From positions 1 through 7,090 of the forward strand of contig USEF01000080.1 in assembly GCA_900553475.1 (NCBI GenBank): a DNA stretch of 7,090 bases, read 5' to 3'. Under the pieces are notes generated by a model, which saw only the letters and a program-made list of their open reading frames with translations, did no database searches and had not been told where the DNA came from. This stretch comes from an uncultured Collinsella sp. (GTDB taxonomy: Bacteria > Actinomycetota > Coriobacteriia > Coriobacteriales > Coriobacteriaceae). Numbering within the stretch: the first letter of the stretch is position 1; each line of letters starts with the position of its first letter. The position numbers were made by a program, and so were the translations under genes. Below, piece after piece: positions 4,552-7,090 of the stretch.

Positions 4552-7041
4552 ATGACCGAACACCATGCCATCAGCCGCCGAGCGTTTACGCTGGGCCTAG
4601 GGCTTGCGGCGTTGTCACCACTTGCAAGCCTGCCTGAAACCGCAGCGCCGGGCATTCCCCTGCGAACGGCATTTGCAGACAACACACCCGCACCGTCGGA
4701 CAGCCTCGACAATTTCGTCATTCGCCTTCGCCCCGCGGGCTATTTTCGCACCGCGAGCGTCAACCAAGACGGCAACGTTCGCGGCAACGTCTGCCACCTG
4801 TTTAACGACGGCACGTCCAGCAAGCTCATCCTTGAGAACGTAACGACCAAGAATGACGATACAAACTGGTATGCTATCCGCACCTTGCTCAATTTCGAAG
4901 AGCATAAAAAGACGGGCTACAGCATTTGGTCGGTCGACGACGACTCGGACAAAGATGGAAAGGTCATCCACGTATGGGGCGGCGAGTATGACAACAAGCC
5001 CAGCCGCGCTTTTGCGTTCGAACGTCAATCAAACGGAACCTATATCATTCGAGACCGCACGGTCGAGAAAGAAACCGAGAAAAAAGACATTAAGTACCTG
5101 GCAATAGAATCGGACGGCAAAGACCAGGACAACAATAAGATCTGCCATAAGAGTAAGAGCATTCCGTGGGAGCTAGAACTTGTCGGTTACGACATGGGCA
5201 AGATCAATACCACAGTTAGAAGTATCGACTGGACCACGTATAGCAGCTACGTCGACGGACCATGCTGGATGAAATACGTCGACGACAACAAGTACCTCGA
5301 CGAGCTGAGTATCCCGGGCACGCATGATTCGGGCACCTGCAGCGTGGACAACGACACCGAGCCCCAATCCTCACAAGCAAAGTGCCAGCAGGATTACATC
5401 CCGACGCAGTTGCTCGAAGGCATTCGCTATTTTGATATCCGACTCGGAAGGAACGACGAGAACGGCGACCCCGGTATCGACCATGGAAGATGCTACCTGC
5501 TCAAAAAAGACGGGGGCTTTATGCATCTCTCCGATGTCATCGGTTACTTCAAAACATTTTTGAACGAAAACCCGTCAGAAGCGCTCATCATGCTTGCGTC
5601 ACGAGGCAACGACGAGGCTACCGACGAAAGCGTTACGACGGCTTTCGCCAAGGTTATGCACGATAATCCCGATCTGTTCTACACGTCGAGCCGAATCCCC
5701 ACACTGAACGAGGTGCGCGGAAAGATCGTCCTGCTGCGTCGATTTGTACTCGCCGGCAACAGCGTAAGCAGCCACACGTGGGGCCTCGATCTCACCCAAT
5801 GGGACGACAAAATCAAGGCGCATTCCGGGCAGTCGATGTGCCTCGTCCAAGACGCGCGAGGCTTTGAGACTACGGGCAATGCGGGCGACAAAGAGCCCTA
5901 TTGCACCAAGGTATACGCCCAGGACCATTTTGAATGCACCGGAACCGACAAGATTAGCTGGGTCGATATGGCGCTGCGAGAGACGACCAATCTCACGCGC
6001 AACAAGGTGGACGTCGAGGACAATGATGGCGCCAAGGTACAAGTCCTGGAACGCTGCTGGTCTATCAACTACACCAGTTGCACGAATTACAAACAAGGAA
6101 GCAATCCTTTTACCGCGGCGCGAGTGGTCAACGAGCATCTGTACAAGAGCCAGTACATCAATCCCAGCGGCAGCGATAAAACAAAGTCAGATTGCCTCAA
6201 GCACGTTGGCATTATCGCGTCCGACTTTGTCGATTCGGCACTGGCCCGGAGCATCTACCAACGCAATTACGACGCGAAGCACAAGCCAACAGTTTCATGC
6301 TGCCTCCCGGACCGCATGCACATGACGTATGGAGACTCGCTGAGCGATGCCTCGCTCCAAGATGGCAAGACCGTTGGCGAGGGCCATTTCCGCCTTGTCG
6401 ACAGCAGCAACGTACTCAACGTGGCCGCTTCTGGCAGCGCGTTTGCCATCGAATACGTGGATGTCGACGCCCTGGGCAACGAGACCGTTACGGAGCTGCG
6501 GGGCTCCGTGCCCATCGATATCAATCCACGCGCGCTGACGCCCCATTTTGAGGGACTCGAAGGCCTTAAGGCCGGCGAAGACGTGCGCGCCAAGATTGCG
6601 GCATCACTCGAGGGCAAGCTCGAAACCGATGCCTGCACGGCCCAGCTCGAGTTTGTGCACGACGCGAACGGCGCTCCGGGAACGGCGATGGCCGAGGGCG
6701 AGGCATTTGCCGCGGGGACGTATTGGGTGCGTGCGAAAGGCCTGTTGGGCGACGCGGCGCAAAACTACACGCTTGCCACCGACGGAGCCGCAAGCTTTAC
6801 CGTAGCGGCCTCGGGCAGTGTAGGCGGCACCGGCACCGACAGCGGCCCGGGCTCCAACGCAGGCAGCGCTGATAAGAATGGTAAGGGCAACAAGGGCAAG
6901 GGCTCGGGCGGAAAACTCGCCGACACGGGCGACGGCTCCGGCATTGCCGCCGGGCTCGCCGCTGCCGCCGTGGCGACAACGGTCGCAGGTGCAGCAATGC
7001 TTGCCAGTGACCGCGAAGACAACGAAGGTGCTAGCGAATAG
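4552..7041 (+). CDS. Tat-exported, wall-anchored phosphatidylinositol-specific phospholipase C
   Basis: This 829-residue surface protein has a PI-PLC X domain; such enzymes cleave phosphatidylinositol or GPI anchors to diacylglycerol and inositol phosphate. A twin-arginine signal, SRRAF (8-12), is followed by a hydrophobic stretch and a likely AFA cleavage site before residue 43. Residues about 53-213 resemble a ricin-type beta-trefoil lectin (HVWGGEYDNK, FERQSNGTYIIRD). The X domain runs from about 246 to 575: IPGTHDS with catalytic His258, YFDIR with Arg297, DHG with His311, SEALIMLASRG, and IIASDFVD with Asp558. Arg297 falls where Bacillus PI-PLC has Arg69 rather than a calcium ligand, pointing to the metal-independent bacterial type. 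From about 590 to 752 two Ig-like wall domains are likely, the first opening with MTYGDSLSDASL. A Gly/Ser/Lys linker, LADTG (789-793) and a hydrophobic helix (about 797-818) complete it. GGAGG (4543-4547) precedes the start by 4 bases. Substrate and physiological role are unknown. Confidence 0.92.
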   Translation: MTEHHAISRRAFTLGLGLAALSPLASLPETAAPGIPLRTAFADNTPAPSDSLDNFVIRLRPAGYFRTASVNQDGNVRGNVCHLFNDGTSSKLILENVTTKNDDTNWYAIRTLLNFEEHKKTGYSIWSVDDDSDKDGKVIHVWGGEYDNKPSRAFAFERQSNGTYIIRDRTVEKETEKKDIKYLAIESDGKDQDNNKICHKSKSIPWELELVGYDMGKINTTVRSIDWTTYSSYVDGPCWMKYVDDNKYLDELSIPGTHDSGTCSVDNDTEPQSSQAKCQQDYIPTQLLEGIRYFDIRLGRNDENGDPGIDHGRCYLLKKDGGFMHLSDVIGYFKTFLNENPSEALIMLASRGNDEATDESVTTAFAKVMHDNPDLFYTSSRIPTLNEVRGKIVLLRRFVLAGNSVSSHTWGLDLTQWDDKIKAHSGQSMCLVQDARGFETTGNAGDKEPYCTKVYAQDHFECTGTDKISWVDMALRETTNLTRNKVDVEDNDGAKVQVLERCWSINYTSCTNYKQGSNPFTAARVVNEHLYKSQYINPSGSDKTKSDCLKHVGIIASDFVDSALARSIYQRNYDAKHKPTVSCCLPDRMHMTYGDSLSDASLQDGKTVGEGHFRLVDSSNVLNVAASGSAFAIEYVDVDALGNETVTELRGSVPIDINPRALTPHFEGLEGLKAGEDVRAKIAASLEGKLETDACTAQLEFVHDANGAPGTAMAEGEAFAAGTYWVRAKGLLGDAAQNYTLATDGAASFTVAASGSVGGTGTDSGPGSNAGSADKNGKGNKGKGSGGKLADTGDGSGIAAGLAAAAVATTVAGAAMLASDREDNEGASE

Positions 7042-7090
7042 GCAAGCCGGCCTTTTGGGCGCATTAACTCAATCGGGGCGCAGAATACCG

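Noticed and set aside
1..7090. CRISPR array, tRNA, rRNA, insertion sequence or phage genes
   Set aside because: No regularly spaced repeats, cloverleaf, terminal inverted repeats with transposase, or phage-type protein was seen on either strand.

Overview
The window looks like a chromosomal segment of a high-GC gut actinobacterium, most likely Coriobacteriia and close to Collinsella. This is inference from GC-rich codon use, strong AGGAGG ribosome binding sites, the gene families present and a Tat-exported cell-wall protein with an LAxTG-type sorting motif. No rRNA, tRNA, insertion sequence, phage gene or CRISPR array is visible.

Left part (1-2500, minus strand): the 5' half of a C69-family dipeptidase gene enters from the left edge. 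Upstream of it is a two-gene folate one-carbon operon in the order cyclodeaminase/cyclohydrolase (fchA-like), then folD. The FolD lacks the lysine and the glutamine that the bifunctional enzymes use for cyclohydrolase chemistry. The fchA-like neighbour could supply that step, so the pair may be a split version of the usual single enzyme.

Middle (about 2500-4350, plus strand): two paralogous, uncharacterised lipoprotein genes form a tandem duplication. Each is preceded by a copy of the same 82-bp non-coding element, with 76 of 82 positions identical and no gaps. The element is better conserved than the proteins. It contains an 8-bp perfect inverted repeat with a 20-bp spacer and a 16-bp imperfect palindrome, and its first bases form the right arm of a transcription terminator in the second copy. 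The two lipoprotein genes have similar GC-rich stem-loop terminators.

Right part (4350-7090, plus strand): one large gene encodes an 829-residue exported phosphatidylinositol-specific phospholipase C. Its architecture is a Tat signal, a beta-trefoil-like region, a metal-independent type PI-PLC X domain, two probable Ig-like wall domains, a Gly/Ser/Lys linker, LADTG and a transmembrane helix. It could act on host or bacterial inositol lipids or GPI anchors at the cell surface. The 2388-2820 gap holds the divergent control regions of the folate operon and the first lipoprotein gene. The 4247-4551 gap holds a terminator and the phospholipase promoter region.
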